This document shows, piece after piece, positions 1 to 7,987 of a DNA stretch of 52,043 nucleotides. The first letter of the stretch is position 1; every line of letters begins with the position of its first letter. The DNA lies in contig NZ_BMZH01000014.1 in NCBI RefSeq assembly GCF_014652695.1, positions 1 to 52,043 of the forward strand, written 5' to 3'. Source of the DNA: Algimonas arctica (lineage in GTDB: Bacteria > Pseudomonadota > Alphaproteobacteria > Caulobacterales > Maricaulaceae). The notes beneath the pieces were generated by a model. It was not told where the DNA came from. It made no database searches and worked only from the letters and a program-made list of their open reading frames with translations. A program made the position numbers and the translations under genes.

Positions 1-78
1 AACGCTGTGTCCTCTGTGCGTGACCTGCGCCACAGCCCCTAATTTAAACTCTTCTGTATATCGAATGCGACTGCCCAT
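1..78 (-). CDS. IS3-family transposase OrfA, N-terminal fragment (partial)
   Basis: The first 26 codons are visible, starting at the ATG at 78-76. The peptide begins MGSRIRYTEEFKLGAVAQV, which resembles the N-terminal helix-turn-helix of IS3/IS911-type OrfA proteins (typically RYTxEFKxxAV). In such elements OrfA binds the terminal repeats and is joined to OrfB by programmed frameshifting. The start is preceded by AAGGAGAG, a strong Shine-Dalgarno sequence. The rest of the gene lies beyond position 1, so it cannot be said whether it is intact. Confidence 0.65.
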   Translation of the reverse strand, partial: MGSRIRYTEEFKLGAVAQVTHRGHSV

Positions 79-140
79 AAGACACTCTCCTTGCTTCCAG
101 TTTTATCCAACAAGGTGTCTACAAAGCTAGGGGCACATCA
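1..140 (-). mobile_element. IS3-family insertion sequence, left end only (runs off the window)
   Basis: Read on the minus strand, the element appears to begin at about position 140 with TGATGTGCCCCTAG, a terminus of the TG...CCCC type seen in IS3-family elements. About 60 bases later comes a transposase start codon. Only this end is inside the window, so the opposite inverted repeat and the target duplication cannot be checked. The terminus is inferred from its look and its distance to the transposase start. Confidence 0.6.
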
Positions 141-217
141 GGGCTCGGAGAAATTCGGAAGTGGTTTTTGTTTGAGGTGAATGGATTGAAGGCAAAAGGT
201 TGGTTCGACGACTTTTT

Positions 218-238
218 CCTCCCCCGGACAGGGGGAGG
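218..238. repeat. C-rich/G-rich palindrome (REP-like)
   Basis: CCTCCCCC pairs perfectly with GGGGGAGG across a 5-base loop. Similar C/G-rich hairpins are common as interspersed repeats in alphaproteobacterial intergenic DNA. A related sequence occurs at about 402-418 (CCCCC tatcc GGGGG). Confidence 0.5.
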
Positions 239-449
239 GGGACCGCCGCGTAGCTGGTGTGGAGGGGGAGAGGCCGAGGGTGATATTTACGCTGATTAAG
301 ATGTGTTTCTCATAAATCGCGTCTCCCCCTCCGACCGTCTCCGACCGTCGTCTGGGCTCGCCTCATGCGCTTCGCGGGCATTCCGCCCGCTTTGGCGCAA
401 ACCCCCTATCCGGGGGAGGAACAGTTCCGCGCATCCCCGCCTGCACCAC

Positions 450-471
450 CCGAACGGCGCGGGCCGTTCGG
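450..471. repeat. 9-bp inverted repeat
   Basis: CCGAACGGC at 450-458 pairs with GCCGTTCGG at 463-471 around a 4-base loop. No T-tract follows, so it is not an obvious terminator. It lies 9 bases before the next palindrome, suggesting that both belong to one structured element. Confidence 0.5.
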
Positions 472-480
472 CACTTCGCT

Positions 481-505
481 ATTGTCTATCCCCCGGATAG
501 ACAAT
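481..505. repeat. 11-bp perfect inverted repeat with 3-base loop
   Basis: ATTGTCTATCC at 481-491 and GGATAGACAAT at 495-505 are exact reverse complements separated by CCC. This would form a very stable hairpin in either transcript. No T-run follows on either strand. Confidence 0.55.
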
Positions 506-809
506 CAGAGACGCTTTCGTGTCCCCCCTTTCAAAACCTCCGATACGCTCTCCCGTCCTGCTGATGGCACGAGGGGTACATTGCCTTTGTCTCGGTGGGG
601 TTCGGTGAGCGGGGTGGTGCGCGAGGTAATGTGGCGCGCATCGGTCCATTTGGCGAAGCGACTGATGATGTGAGAGACGTGAGTCACGAGCTTGATGAAG
701 ACGCAGATTGCCCCTGAGTTTTGGGGCGTGTGCGTCACGGGGCCGGATCGGCGAGAGCCGGGCCGGAGCAGCCAGCATCAGGTGCGCCCGTTCTCTGACA
801 GGCGGCAGG

Positions 810-845
810 CGGTGCGGGATCGAAAGTCCCGTATCCGCCGCACCG
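810..845. repeat. Nested stem-loop, possible structured RNA
   Basis: Outer arms CGGTGCGG (810-817) and CCGCACCG (838-845) are exact complements. An alternative inner stem GGGA (816-819)/TCCC (827-830) closes a 7-base loop TCGAAAG. The two stems share bases, so they compete or stack. The layout resembles folded RNA more than a simple terminator. Confidence 0.4.
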
Positions 846-911
846 CCGACGGTGTGAGCTCATGGCGGGCCGCCCGGTCACAGCGTTTTTGATCGAATGT
901 GTTCACCGGAC

Positions 912-977
912 GCGCGGGCTTTGGCTTGTGTAAATCGGTTCTATTTTACTTTGTCCGTCACAGGGCAAAGCCCGCGC
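912..977. repeat. 12-bp perfect inverted repeat with 42-base spacer
   Basis: GCGCGGGCTTTG at 912-923 is the exact reverse complement of CAAAGCCCGCGC at 966-977. The spacer is AT-rich and unlike its flanks. The long arms could close the base of an RNA domain or mark a small repeat element. Confidence 0.5.
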
Positions 978-1172
978 TTCGTGCCGCTTTTTATGAGGGG
1001 TTACGGGAGTTGCCGCCGGACCTTCGAGGCGGTTGGACAATCGCGCGTGTCTTGAAGGGGGACGAGAGTTAGACAGTGCTCCCTCGTGAGCGTGGTTAAG
1101 GGACGACCTCTGTTTAGTGGATATTAAGTTGGCTCAAGTAGCTGGGGAATCTTGGGGTGGCGATTACGACTT

Positions 1173-1613
1173 ATGTCATTGGTGCAATATATTTATAGCT
1201 CGATCTGCACCGATAAAATGACGGGGGACAAAGGCGTCCTGATTTCGATCAAGAGTGTCGAAATTTGCGAGCGTTTGGGCTTAACGGGCCGGGTGTTTTC
1301 AAACCGCACGCATACGTTCGCCATTACCGAAGGTCCGGAAATGTTGGTGCAGCATTATTATAATGCTGTGAAGGCGGACCCGCTGGTTGAAACGATGGTG
1401 CTTCACGGGCAGCGGACCATCGCAGCGCGGGAATTCGATGACTATTCCGTCTGGCTCGATATTAATCATCCGTTTGATCCGCATCCCCAGGTGCATCCGA
1501 TGACGGCCGGATCGCTTGCGCGCGCCATGCCGGATGTGCCGTCTGTCCGATTGCGGGTCATGGTCGATGCCTTCTTCGACGCGGGTCGATTGGTCGCCCA
1601 AGCGCGACGATAG
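1173..1613 (+). CDS. BLUF-like domain protein lacking flavin contacts
   Basis: The 146-residue protein follows the BLUF (blue-light sensor using FAD) pattern: LVQYIYSS at the N-terminus, then GLTG near residue 36, then TEGP near 52, then a region ending DDYSVWLD. BLUF proteins sense blue light through FAD held by a Tyr, an Asn and a Gln. The Tyr is kept (Y8). Aligned on the LTG and EG landmarks, the Asn position is Cys32 and the Gln position (FxQ in FLQxLEG) is Ala50. The fold is therefore probably present, but photochemistry is unlikely. The ATG at 1173 was chosen over an upstream TTG at 1152 because it begins exactly at the conserved first strand. No effector domain is fused. The gene stands alone after the repeat-rich region. 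Confidence 0.65.
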   Translation: MSLVQYIYSSICTDKMTGDKGVLISIKSVEICERLGLTGRVFSNRTHTFAITEGPEMLVQHYYNAVKADPLVETMVLHGQRTIAAREFDDYSVWLDINHPFDPHPQVHPMTAGSLARAMPDVPSVRLRVMVDAFFDAGRLVAQARR

Positions 1614-1666
1614 GCGGGCGAACGTGCCACACTTGCCGTGGTCCGGTGAGGGGCCTAGTCAACGGT

Positions 1667-2014
1667 ATGGCTGATCTTGCACTCTATATATCCGGGGGTC
1701 TGACCCTGCTTGTCGCTATCACGCATGGCTGGCTGGGGGCCGTCAAAATTGTTGAACCCGTGCAAGCCGCCCCTGCGGCCAAACGAATTCTGCACGCGAT
1801 CATGTTTTTGTCCGCCGTCTATTGGTTCGCGGCGGGCGGGCTTTTGCTGGCGACGCCGACCTTGTTTGCGGGCGACGTCCGACATTGGGTTGTGATCGGC
1901 TGCGCGCTTATGCTGGGCAGTGGTGGGATCGGGAACATCTGGGCCATGCGGGGGCGTCATTTCGGGGGCTACGCGTTGCTCGTTATTTCTGCGCTTGCCG
2001 TGTTAGGACGATAA
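1667..2014 (+). CDS. Small integral membrane protein, unknown function
   Basis: The 115-residue product is almost entirely hydrophobic, with four likely membrane helices (about residues 5-25, 40-60, 67-87 and 95-113) joined by short loops. No catalytic motif or known family was recognised. The ATG at 1667 is preferred to a GTG at 1646, since it starts directly at the first helix. The gene follows the BLUF-like gene by 53 bases in the same direction and may be co-transcribed. The function is unknown. Confidence 0.6.
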   Translation: MADLALYISGGLTLLVAITHGWLGAVKIVEPVQAAPAAKRILHAIMFLSAVYWFAAGGLLLATPTLFAGDVRHWVVIGCALMLGSGGIGNIWAMRGRHFGGYALLVISALAVLGR

Positions 2015-2292
2015 ACGGCGGGAGTTGGCGCAGGCGAGGACATTAACTATCATACGGATTTGTCATAATTAGGACGCAAACGACACTTGCTATCACAACA
2101 ATAGAGCGCCATATGGAAATTATCGACCAAGGGCCAGAATATCGGCCTGCCGCTTGTTTGTGATTTTTGATTACACGCCGACGCAGAATGCTTTTCCTAC
2201 CAGACGTCGAGACTTTGTAGGCCGAAAATTTTCGGTTCTACGCCCGTAAGGCATGTCGCCGGACCGGGAACCGACGATCTAAAGGATTACAC

Positions 2293-2511
2293 ATGTCGGA
2301 TATGAAAACAGGTACTGTTAAATTTTTCAATACTACTAAAGGCTTCGGCTTTATCGCTCCCGATGGTGGCGGCGATGACATCTTCATCCACATCACTGCT
2401 CTTCAGCGTGCAGGCCTCCAAGGCTTGAACGAAGGTGACAAAGTTGAATTCAACACTGCTGTCAACGAACGCTCCGGTAAAACGGCCGTTGACTCGGTTT
2501 CGATGGCTTAA
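2293..2511 (+). CDS. cspA: Cold-shock protein, CspA family
   Basis: The 72-residue protein is a single cold-shock (OB-fold) domain. RNP1 is KGFGFI (residues 16-21) and RNP2 is DIFIHI (29-34), the aromatic patches that bind single-stranded RNA or DNA. Such proteins act as RNA chaperones in the cytoplasm. The 278-base gap upstream leaves room for the long 5' leader often used for cold regulation in this family, but no specific element was identified. A strong intrinsic terminator follows 21 bases after the stop, so the gene is probably monocistronic. The paralogue number, and so the exact name, cannot be judged here. Confidence 0.93.
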   Translation: MSDMKTGTVKFFNTTKGFGFIAPDGGGDDIFIHITALQRAGLQGLNEGDKVEFNTAVNERSGKTAVDSVSMA

Positions 2512-2532
2512 CGCCAACTCGAATTGAATGTG

Positions 2533-2560
2533 AAAGGCTCCCATCTGGGGGCCTTTTTTT
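2533..2560 (+). terminator. Rho-independent terminator of the cold-shock gene
   Basis: AAAGGCTCCC and GGGGGCCTTT form a 10-bp stem (one G-T wobble) with an ATCT loop, followed by seven T residues. Confidence 0.85.
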
Positions 2561-2578
2561 GCCTGAAAATACGGGGTT

Positions 2579-2884
2579 TTAGTCGCCGATGACAACGGCG
2601 CGAACGCGGTCTCGCGCGCTGACGCTCCGACGACGATTGCGGATGATCAGCGATAAAATGACAAGCGCAAAAGCCAGTGTCACCAAATTTGCGAGGGCCA
2701 CAGGCCAGCTCTTTACGGCGAGGCCATAGGCCAACCACAGCGCCACACCGGCAGAGAACATGGCGTACATCGGTAAGCTCAACCCCTCTGTCTGGCCTGA
2801 GCGAACAGACCCTATCGCTTGTGGTAAGAAAGAGAGCGTTGTCAGGCTCGCGGCTGTGTAGCCGATAATGTCAATAATAGTCAT
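2579..2884 (-). CDS. SemiSWEET-family sugar transporter
   Basis: The 101-residue protein has three predicted membrane helices and the PQ-loop motif LPQ (residues 20-22) in the first helix, followed by the RSGQTEGLSLPMYAMF stretch typical of bacterial SemiSWEETs. These proteins dimerise to form a facilitative sugar channel in the inner membrane. The length matches the family (85-105 residues). The charged C-terminal tail (about residues 82-101) is longer than usual. The gene points towards cspA, and the cspA terminator lies between them. The substrate cannot be predicted. Confidence 0.8.
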   Translation of the reverse strand: MTIIDIIGYTAASLTTLSFLPQAIGSVRSGQTEGLSLPMYAMFSAGVALWLAYGLAVKSWPVALANLVTLAFALVILSLIIRNRRRSVSARDRVRAVVIGD

Positions 2885-3075
2885 CGCTCCAATTTAGGCA
2901 TTCTAAATGCGGCGAGAACGCATAGCGATGCAGGGACGGATTGCGAAAATGCCGAGGGCCGGTGTGCCGCTTAGCACAAAGGGGAGGCTATTTACGGCTC
3001 AACGGCCTCAAGAGGCGCCAGCGCGGGTTTGATTGAAATGGCGGGGTGCCACAATCCGCCGGGTCGTAAAAATGC

Positions 3076-3104
3076 AAAAGGCCCAGCCGAAGCTGAGCCT
3101 TTTT
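3076..3104 (-). terminator. Terminator downstream of tRNA-Asp
   Basis: A 12-bp stem with one mismatch (arms 3076-3087 and 3092-3103) closes a CGAA tetraloop. On the minus strand the stem ends in a short T-run, with a second T-run close behind. It lies 26 bases past the tRNA-Asp 3' end. The flanking A/T runs could make it work in both directions. Confidence 0.7.
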
Positions 3105-3129
3105 AGCGGCACGGCCATTTCAAAAGAAA

Positions 3130-3206
<77 letters not shown>

Positions 3207-3268
3207 TAAAGTGTGAGCGCGCGATAGGCGGAACATCACGAGGCGTCAACGCGAAAACTGACAAGAAT

Positions 3269-3643
3269 TCAGTCTAAACCGAACTTTTTTTGTATGACCT
3301 TCGGTAGGGTCGCTGCAACAAGGGCATGAGAGGCGGTCAGACGCTCACTCACATCGTCTGGCGAGAGCAAATCCAGCTTAAGTGCAACCCAGCCCCCGCG
3401 CGGAAGATGGGCGTTGCGTTCCGCCACACCCGCTTGGATGAGCAAATCTGCGATATCCGGACTGGCGGTTTTCAAAGTGAGCTTGGATTGGCCCGGGCTG
3501 AGAATCGCAAACATCTTGAAACGCTCTGCATCCCCGACTTTGTAGACATGGCTGCCCATCCATTGCTCCGTCATAAACGCGGATGTCAGGGCGATTGCCA
3601 CCGTATGCACATGGGCGTCGGATGTTGTTGTGTTTACACTCAT
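3269..3643 (-). CDS. MmcQ/YjbR family protein
   Basis: The 124-residue protein has the compact MmcQ/YjbR layout: aromatic/basic strands around KMFAILSPGQSKLTLK (residues 43-58), then a WVALKLD strand (about 85-91) and a C-terminal helix. Members have a CyaY-like alpha/beta fold and are often described as DNA-binding, but no clear cellular role is established. The gene stands alone between two tRNA genes on opposite strands. The N-terminus is not certain, since the first 12 residues are not conserved-looking. Confidence 0.75.
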   Translation of the reverse strand: MSVNTTTSDAHVHTVAIALTSAFMTEQWMGSHVYKVGDAERFKMFAILSPGQSKLTLKTASPDIADLLIQAGVAERNAHLPRGGWVALKLDLLSPDDVSERLTASHALVAATLPKVIQKKFGLD

Positions 3644-3702
3644 ATTTTCTGCTTGGCAGAATTGCCAAGCCCTGTGAAGCTTGCCATAGGCTGATCCCTT
3701 AA

Positions 3703-3778
3703 GGGCGGTTAGCTCAGCTGGTAGAGCATCTCGTTTACACCGAGAGGGTCAGCGGTTCGAACCCGTTACCGCCCACCA
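3703..3778 (+). tRNA. tRNA-Val (anticodon TAC)
   Basis: A complete cloverleaf with acceptor GGGCGGT/ACCGCCC, anticodon loop TTTACAC giving TAC, T-loop GGTTCGAACCC, and an encoded CCA. Length 76 bases. Confidence 0.97.
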
Positions 3779-3950
3779 TCATTTCAGATGACTGATTTCC
3801 GATGTGACCCTGTGTACGGTCATCATCGGGGCATCTCCCATGCGATGGACCGTGGTCTGCGGCAATTCCACCCTTTGGCATTTCTGGTCGCTGCGCTACT
3901 GTCATTATGACGACGGCTCATAAAAAGCTGCGTCACTGGGGAGATACAGA

Positions 3951-6098
3951 ATGCGCAAAACGCTCTTATTGGCTGCGACGGCTTTGATTCTATCGGCCTG
4001 TGCCGAACAGACGGCCATTGAGACAACAGACACGGGATCGACGGCGATTTTTGCCGTGGTCGATGATGCGCGTATTAAAACGGCCTCAGCCAGTGAAGAA
4101 TGGCTGACGCATGGCGGAACTTATGATGAGCAGCGTCATTCAACGCTAACGCAGATCAACGCCGACACGGTCGGCGATCTCGGTGTGACGTGGACCTATG
4201 ATTTAGCGACAAATCGCGGTGTCGAAAGCACGCCGATTGTCGTTGATGGCGTGATGTACGTTACCTCAGCCTGGTCAATAGTCTATGCGCTAGACGCCAA
4301 AACAGGGGAAGAACTCTGGGTTCATGAACCTGATGTTGACCGGGCTGTTGGTATAAAAGCCTGTTGTGATGTCGTAAACCGAGGCGTTGCGGTCTATGAC
4401 GGCAAGGTCTTCGTTGGCGTGATCGACGGACGGTTGCAGGCGCTCGACGCGATGACGGGTAAGCTCCTGTGGGATGTGGTGACGGTTGATCAAAATAAGC
4501 CTTACACAATTACGGGCGCGCCGCGCGTCGTCAAAGACAAGGTTTTGATTGGTAATGGCGGCGCCGAGTTGGGCGTTCGTGGTTATATTTCGGCCTATGA
4601 TGTCAATACAGGCGACAAAGTTTGGCGATTCTACACCGTCCCCAACCCGAACAAACTGCCGGACGGCGAAGCGTCAGATGCTGCGTTTGAGACAGTCGGC
4701 AACGTCAGCTGGGGCGATACTGGCGCTTGGACAATAGAGGGCGGAGGCGGAACCGTCTGGGATTCAATCGTATATGATGAAGTGAATGATCGGATTATTT
4801 TTGGGGTTGGTAATGGCAGCCCGTGGAACTGGGAACGCCGGGACCCGTCGGGCCTCGATAATTTATTCCTCTCCTCAATCGTTGCCGTTGATGTCGATAC
4901 GGGTGAATATGCGTGGCATTTCCAGACAACGCCCGGTGATACGTGGGACTATACGGCCACGCAGAGCATCATTCTCGCGGACTTGCCTTTGGGTGAGGAG
5001 GGCGCAAGCCGCCGTGTTGCGATGCAAGCCCCGAAAAACGGTTTCTTCTATGTTGTTGATGCCGCGACAGGTGAATTCATCCAAGGCGCTCCGTTTGTGC
5101 CGCAGAATTGGACCACGGGCCTGACCGCTGAAGGTCGTCCCGTCGTGACGCCGGAAGCTCTCGATCAGAACACGGCGCATATGCAAACACCGGGTCCGCT
5201 CGGCGCGCATAACTGGCATCCGATGGCCTATAATCCAGACCTGCGATTGGCTTATATTCCTGCGCAAGAACTCCCGCAGGCCTACGTGGTTGATCCTTTG
5301 GGAACCGAAAAGCCGGCGAAATGGAATACGGGCATCGATTTCGCAGCGGGCGTCCCGCCGGAATTCACCCCCGCAATTCGGGCCATGGTACGCCCGACTC
5401 TGAAAGGACGCCTTATCGCCTGGGACCCAATCGCGAATGAGCAGCGTTGGTCCTATGAGCATAATAATGCGTGGAATGGCGGCGTATTATCCACGGCAGG
5501 CGGGCTGGTTTTCCAAGGGCAACTGGAAGGCACGTTTGCCGCGTTTGATTCTGCGACGGGCGAGAAGCTCTGGTCGCAAAATGTAAAATCTGGCGCGGCG
5601 TCAGGACCTGGCACGTACATGATTGATGGCGAACAATATGTCACCATCACCACGGGCTGGGGGTCAGCTTATGCCCTGACCGTCGGAATTGGATATGACG
5701 AAGCTGTATCGCCGACAGTCGGCAAGGTCGTCACGTTCAAATTGGGGGCAAATGAAACGATCCCGCAAGTTGATATGCCGAAGATCGCGATGACACCAAA
5801 AGCGGAGAAATTTGGCGATGAGGATCTGCTGAGCGAAGGGTTGGTTCACTATGCTCGCAATTGTGCGACGTGCCACGGCCCCTTCGCGATCAGTTCGGGA
5901 GTATTGCCCGATCTTCGATGGTCCGAAATTTCGGGCGATCATGAAGTTTGGTATGATGTCGTGCATGAAGGGGCGTTCGCTGGAAATGGCATGGTCGCTT
6001 TTGATGACGTCTTGACCGAAGATGAGATGGAAGCCATCCGCGCCTATGTCATTGCGCAGGGCCATGCTTATACCGAGGCCAGTACTGCGGGGAATTAG
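3951..6098 (+). CDS. PQQ-dependent quinohemoprotein alcohol dehydrogenase, lipoprotein form
   Basis: The 715-residue protein oxidises alcohols in the periplasm with PQQ and passes electrons to a fused cytochrome c. The N-terminus has a lipobox (LSAC, Cys17), so it is probably lipid-anchored. An eight-bladed propeller follows (about residues 45-590), with the vicinal disulfide Cys138-Cys139 and the catalytic Asp333 in DTWDYT. The C-terminal cytochrome domain has CATCH (638-642). The residue two after the catalytic Asp is Thr, not the Asp of lanthanide enzymes (DYD), which suggests calcium; that is inferred from the motif alone. The length matches type II alcohol dehydrogenases. No PQQ synthesis or cytochrome partner genes are nearby. 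A good Shine-Dalgarno sequence (GGGGAG) lies upstream. Confidence 0.9.
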   Translation: MRKTLLLAATALILSACAEQTAIETTDTGSTAIFAVVDDARIKTASASEEWLTHGGTYDEQRHSTLTQINADTVGDLGVTWTYDLATNRGVESTPIVVDGVMYVTSAWSIVYALDAKTGEELWVHEPDVDRAVGIKACCDVVNRGVAVYDGKVFVGVIDGRLQALDAMTGKLLWDVVTVDQNKPYTITGAPRVVKDKVLIGNGGAELGVRGYISAYDVNTGDKVWRFYTVPNPNKLPDGEASDAAFETVGNVSWGDTGAWTIEGGGGTVWDSIVYDEVNDRIIFGVGNGSPWNWERRDPSGLDNLFLSSIVAVDVDTGEYAWHFQTTPGDTWDYTATQSIILADLPLGEEGASRRVAMQAPKNGFFYVVDAATGEFIQGAPFVPQNWTTGLTAEGRPVVTPEALDQNTAHMQTPGPLGAHNWHPMAYNPDLRLAYIPAQELPQAYVVDPLGTEKPAKWNTGIDFAAGVPPEFTPAIRAMVRPTLKGRLIAWDPIANEQRWSYEHNNAWNGGVLSTAGGLVFQGQLEGTFAAFDSATGEKLWSQNVKSGAASGPGTYMIDGEQYVTITTGWGSAYALTVGIGYDEAVSPTVGKVVTFKLGANETIPQVDMPKIAMTPKAEKFGDEDLLSEGLVHYARNCATCHGPFAISSGVLPDLRWSEISGDHEVWYDVVHEGAFAGNGMVAFDDVLTEDEMEAIRAYVIAQGHAYTEASTAGN

Positions 6099-6155
6099 GC
6101 GCGCGACTCCCTCAAACCCTTTTCAAACCGCGTCGCAGCCCTTAGGTCGCGGCGC

Positions 6156-7145
6156 GTGAGTGACTTGAGCCAAAATTATCAAATTTCCGTCGCGCCCATG
6201 ATGGATTGGACGGATCGGCACTGTCGGTTCTTTCACCGTCAGCTGTCGCGGCGTGTTCGCCTTTATACGGAAATGGTTGTTGCTGACGCCGTGATCCACG
6301 GACCGCGAGATCGTCTTCTAAGCTTTGATAAGGTTGAGCACCCTATCGCTTTGCAGCTTGGGGGCTCTGATCCGGAGAAATTGCGAAAAGCGTCTGAAAT
6401 CGGCGCGAGCTATGGCTATGATGAGATCAATTTGAACGTCGGTTGCCCATCAGACCGCGTGCAATCAGGGCGTTTTGGGGCGTGCCTTATGGCAGAGGCG
6501 ACCTTGGTCGGTGACTGTTACCAAGCGATCTGTGACGGGGCCGGAGACGCGGTCGTAACAGTTAAATGCCGTCTGGGCATTGATGATCAGATCGAATCCG
6601 AAACGCTACCGCATTTCATCGACACAGTGGCCAAAGCAGGTTGTGAGACTTTTATCGTCCATGCGCGCAAAGCGTGGTTGAAGGGATTGTCTCCTAAGGA
6701 AAACCGCACCGTGCCACCGATTGATTATGACCTCGTTGCACAGATGAAACGCACGTATCCGAATGTGGCGATTATGGTCAATGGGCAGATCGAAACGGTT
6801 GCTCATGGACGAGAGATTGCAGACGGGCTTGATGGCTTCATGATGGGGCGAGCGGCCTATCATGACCCATGGTCGTTGACGGACGTTGATCCGGCCTATG
6901 GCGATCCCGCCGCAGCTCTGGATCGACATTTAGTCGCCGAAGAAATGGTGCGCTATTTAGAAAAAAATCAGGACATAGACCCCAGCGCGAAGGCCTTGAT
7001 CCGGCATATGATGGGATTGTTTTCAGGCCAACCCGGCGCCCGGACGTGGCGGCGAACCTTGTCCGAAGGGTTGGGTGCCAAACTGTCACCATCAAAGGCA
7101 CTCAGCGGCGGGATCGCTGTTATGAGCCAAGGGCAGGCGGCTTGA
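6156..7145 (+). CDS. dusA: tRNA-dihydrouridine synthase A
   Basis: This 329-residue FMN enzyme reduces uridine to dihydrouridine in the tRNA D-loop using NADPH. SVAPMMDWTD at residues 11-20 is the DusA-type FMN-binding start. NVGCPSDRVQSGRFG carries the catalytic Cys97, and MVNGQI and MGRAAYHDPW complete the barrel and helical domain. The full family length is present. Translation starts at GTG 6156, just before the conserved region. Its stop overlaps the next gene by four bases, so the two are probably co-transcribed. Confidence 0.93.
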   Translation: MSDLSQNYQISVAPMMDWTDRHCRFFHRQLSRRVRLYTEMVVADAVIHGPRDRLLSFDKVEHPIALQLGGSDPEKLRKASEIGASYGYDEINLNVGCPSDRVQSGRFGACLMAEATLVGDCYQAICDGAGDAVVTVKCRLGIDDQIESETLPHFIDTVAKAGCETFIVHARKAWLKGLSPKENRTVPPIDYDLVAQMKRTYPNVAIMVNGQIETVAHGREIADGLDGFMMGRAAYHDPWSLTDVDPAYGDPAAALDRHLVAEEMVRYLEKNQDIDPSAKALIRHMMGLFSGQPGARTWRRTLSEGLGAKLSPSKALSGGIAVMSQGQAA

Positions 7146-7978
7146 CCGAATTGCTCCCACTTATCGCGCTGCTGCTTGCGGTCGGCGCGTTGGCCGGGTT
7201 TACGGCTGGGTTATTCGGGATCGGCGGCGGGGCCGTTATGGTGCCGGCGTTATTTTTTGCCTTTGCATCGCTGGGTGTTGACCCTGAAATCTTGATGCAT
7301 TGCGCGGTCGCAACCAGCGCGTCTGTCATCATCGTCAATGGATACCGCTCAACCCGCGGCCATCTCGCACGCGACAGCGTCGATTTGGCGATTCTATGCC
7401 CCCCCCAAATTTGGCGTAGCTATGGTCTGTGGATCGGGATCGGGTCTTTTATTGGGGCGTGGTGGCTCGCGCCTAAGCTTGGCTCTGATATGTTGACGCT
7501 GATCTTTGCGTGTGTGGCCTTTATTGTCGCCGCTCAGTTTATTTTTGGGCGACCTGATTTCCAATTTCGAGACACTGTGCCGGGCGGTATCGCGCCGCCG
7601 TTGGTCGGGGGCTCGGTCGGGGTTTTGTCAGCGATTATGGGTATTGGCGGCGGCTCGATTAGCGTGCCTCTTCTAACATTGTGCGGCATGCCTGTTCACC
7701 GTGCGGTTGGTACGGCGGCAGGCTTTGGCCTCGCTATCGCAATTCCAGCGACGATCGGGTTTGTCATATCAGGATGGGCGGTTCCAGGCCGTCCGCCCTT
7801 CTCGGTGGGCTATGTCAATATGGCTGGGTTTGCTCTGATTGTGATGAGCGCTTGGTTCATGGTTCCGCTTGGCACGGCGATGGCACATAGGCTCAAAGCT
7901 GTACCCTTGCGGCGGATTTTTGGGATTTGTCTGGCGTTGGTCGCGCTGAATATGGCGCGAAAAGTAGGGCTGTTTTAA
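7142..7978 (+). CDS. TSUP (TauE/SafE) family membrane permease
   Basis: The protein of about 278 residues has eight or more membrane helices and two copies of the TSUP signature, GLFGIGGGAVMVPAL near the N-terminus and SAIMGIGGGSISVPLL in the middle. The family exports sulfite, sulfoacetate or related organosulfur anions, and the substrate here cannot be assigned. The open frame extends upstream into dusA, but TTG at 7142 gives a TTGA overlap with the dusA stop and begins directly at the first helix, so it is preferred. The link to dusA looks like simple operon packing rather than shared function. Confidence 0.85.
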   Translation: MTELLPLIALLLAVGALAGFTAGLFGIGGGAVMVPALFFAFASLGVDPEILMHCAVATSASVIIVNGYRSTRGHLARDSVDLAILCPPQIWRSYGLWIGIGSFIGAWWLAPKLGSDMLTLIFACVAFIVAAQFIFGRPDFQFRDTVPGGIAPPLVGGSVGVLSAIMGIGGGSISVPLLTLCGMPVHRAVGTAAGFGLAIAIPATIGFVISGWAVPGRPPFSVGYVNMAGFALIVMSAWFMVPLGTAMAHRLKAVPLRRIFGICLALVALNMARKVGLF

Positions 7979-7987
7979 TCGCGGGGC

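Larger units (their letters stand above)
141..1172. other. 1-kb non-coding region rich in inverted repeats
   Basis: No convincing protein gene was found. Short open frames on both strands (for example minus strand 479-778 and 505-738) overlap each other, lack Shine-Dalgarno sequences and fall over palindromes. The region holds at least five strong inverted repeats (218-238, 450-471, 481-505, 810-845, 912-977) and a tandem copy of a 10-mer, CCGACCGTCT/G, at 331-350. This fits REP-like intergenic DNA or a structured RNA. Nothing recognisable as RNase P RNA, tmRNA, SRP RNA or a tRNA was seen. Confidence 0.5.

Noticed and set aside
479-778. Overlapping minus-strand frames of 99 and 77 residues
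   Set aside because: They overlap each other in different frames, have no ribosome binding site and lie over palindromes; more likely a by-product of structured DNA.
7046-7141. N-terminal extension of the TSUP permease
   Set aside because: It overlaps dusA in another frame and encodes no membrane segment; the TTG at 7142 is the better start.
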